A DNA stretch of 13,439 bases, taken from contig CAMAYM010000068.1 of NCBI GenBank assembly GCA_945862495.1, positions 1 to 13,439 of the forward strand. Direction: 5' to 3'. The position numbers and the translations under genes were made by a program. Under the pieces are notes generated by a model that did not search any database, was not told where the DNA came from, and worked only from the letters and a program-made list of their open reading frames with translations. Of the stretch, positions 12,876-13,439 are shown piece by piece. Each line of letters begins with the position of its first letter. Within the stretch, counting starts at the first letter, position 1. This DNA is from Bordetella parapertussis (GTDB lineage Bacteria > Pseudomonadota > Gammaproteobacteria > Burkholderiales > Burkholderiaceae_B).

Positions 12876-13439
12876 TCAGCCCATTTTAAAGCCGCCATCG
12901 ACGTAAAGGATCTGTCCGGTGACGTATCCAGCCATGTCTGACACTAAGAATGCTACTGCATTCGCAACGTCTTGGGCCGCACCATACCGTTTTAACAGAA
13001 TGTTGCCCTTTACCTCGTCTGCAGCCAAATCACGGACTTGTTGGGACATTTCAGTCTCAATGACACCCGGAGCAACAGCATTGACCAAAATCTTGCGTGG
13101 CGCCAGCTCAACAGCCATGGCCCGGGTGAGTGCATCAACGGCGCCCTTGCTCGCGGCATAATTAGCCTGACCGCGACCGGCTTTGGCCCCGGCGACCGAG
13201 GACAGATTGACGATTCGGCCTGCACGCTGGGACATCATATAAGGGATCACGGGCCGGGCAACGTTAAAAACGCCACCGACATTGGTGTTTAGAACGGACG
13301 AGATCTCCTCATCCTCCATCGCGGCCATCAAGTTATCGCGCACAATCCCCGCATTATTGATCAGGATATCAATGCGTTCGCAACGCTCACCGATGGCCTC
13401 AACCGCCGCCGCGCAGGCTGCCGCATCACTGACATCGAC
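12876..13439 (-). CDS. FabG-like 3-oxoacyl-ACP reductase (N-terminus outside window)
   Basis: NADPH-dependent short-chain dehydrogenase that would reduce 3-oxoacyl-ACP to 3-hydroxyacyl-ACP. The frame is open to the right edge, giving 187 residues of an expected roughly 245. The nucleotide-binding GxxxGIG motif is therefore outside. Visible parts are VDVSD at the edge, LINNAGIVRDNLM (26-38), the catalytic Ser81 in NLSSVAG, Tyr94 and Lys98 in NYAASKGA, and the ending GQILYVDGGFKMG. The GTG at 13343 inside RDNL is not a start. The match to FabG is strong across the visible part. It precedes the carrier-protein gene by 95 bases on the same strand and is presumably the ketoreductase of this pathway. 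Confidence 0.93.
   Translation of the reverse strand, partial: VDVSDAAACAAAVEAIGERCERIDILINNAGIVRDNLMAAMEDEEISSVLNTNVGGVFNVARPVIPYMMSQRAGRIVNLSSVAGAKAGRGQANYAASKGAVDALTRAMAVELAPRKILVNAVAPGVIETEMSQQVRDLAADEVKGNILLKRYGAAQDVANAVAFLVSDMAGYVTGQILYVDGGFKMG

Noticed and set aside
7581..13439. Calling the operon a definite aryl-polyene cluster
   Set aside because: The KS pair, dehydratase, reductase, ACP and acyltransferase fit, but starter-unit ligase, second ACP, exporter and other defining genes are not visible. The name would go beyond the evidence.
1..13439. Mobile elements, tRNA genes, CRISPR arrays
   Set aside because: I saw no transposase or integrase motifs, no terminal inverted repeats, no cloverleaf-like tRNA ends, and no spaced direct repeats.

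Overview
This 13.4 kb window looks like chromosomal DNA of a betaproteobacterium, most likely order Burkholderiales and possibly near Alcaligenaceae. The evidence is a Bug-type solute receptor, a Tat-exported high-potential iron-sulfur protein (HiPIP), a RIO-family kinase next to a branched-chain aminotransferase, and moderate GC. This placement is an inference from gene content. No tRNA, rRNA, CRISPR array, transposase or integrase was recognised, and no gene-free stretch exceeds about 210 bases.

Layout. (1) 1-957 (+): a Bug periplasmic binding protein, cut at its 5' end and closed by a strong terminator. (2) 968-5700 (-): read in transcription order, an amidase, a RIO-family kinase, a branched-chain aminotransferase (BCAT), and a polytopic membrane protein. 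The membrane protein gene carries an in-frame TAA at codon 35 and looks like a recent pseudogene. The amidase has a good sigma70-type promoter with an 18-bp palindrome just upstream; the BCAT has its own promoter. (3) 5912-7548: a small-envelope-protein region with a HiPIP (+), a SlyB-like glycine-zipper lipoprotein (-), a Rap1a/Tai-fold periplasmic protein (+) and a second glycine-zipper lipoprotein (+). Bidirectional hairpin terminators separate the convergent genes. (4) 7581-13439 (-): a tightly packed type II fatty-acid/polyene-like biosynthetic operon that runs off the right edge.

The operon reads: ketoreductase (FabG-like, partial), acyl carrier protein with a long C-terminal extension, double-hotdog dehydratase, complete ketosynthase, degenerate ketosynthase resembling a chain-length factor, and a single ORF fusing a holo-ACP synthase-type phosphopantetheinyl transferase to an LpxL/HtrB-like acyltransferase. 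Together these could activate their own carrier protein, build a chain through condensation, ketoreduction and dehydration, and hand the product to a membrane acceptor. No enoyl reductase is visible, which would favour an unsaturated (polyene) or hydroxylated chain if none lies outside the window. The set recalls the core of aryl-polyene and related lipid-like pathways, but the genes specific to those pathways are not in view, so the product is unknown.

The most noteworthy items are the PPTase-acyltransferase fusion, the ketosynthase/pseudo-ketosynthase pair, the nonsense codon in the membrane protein, and an orphan Rap1a/Tai-like protein between lipoprotein genes.
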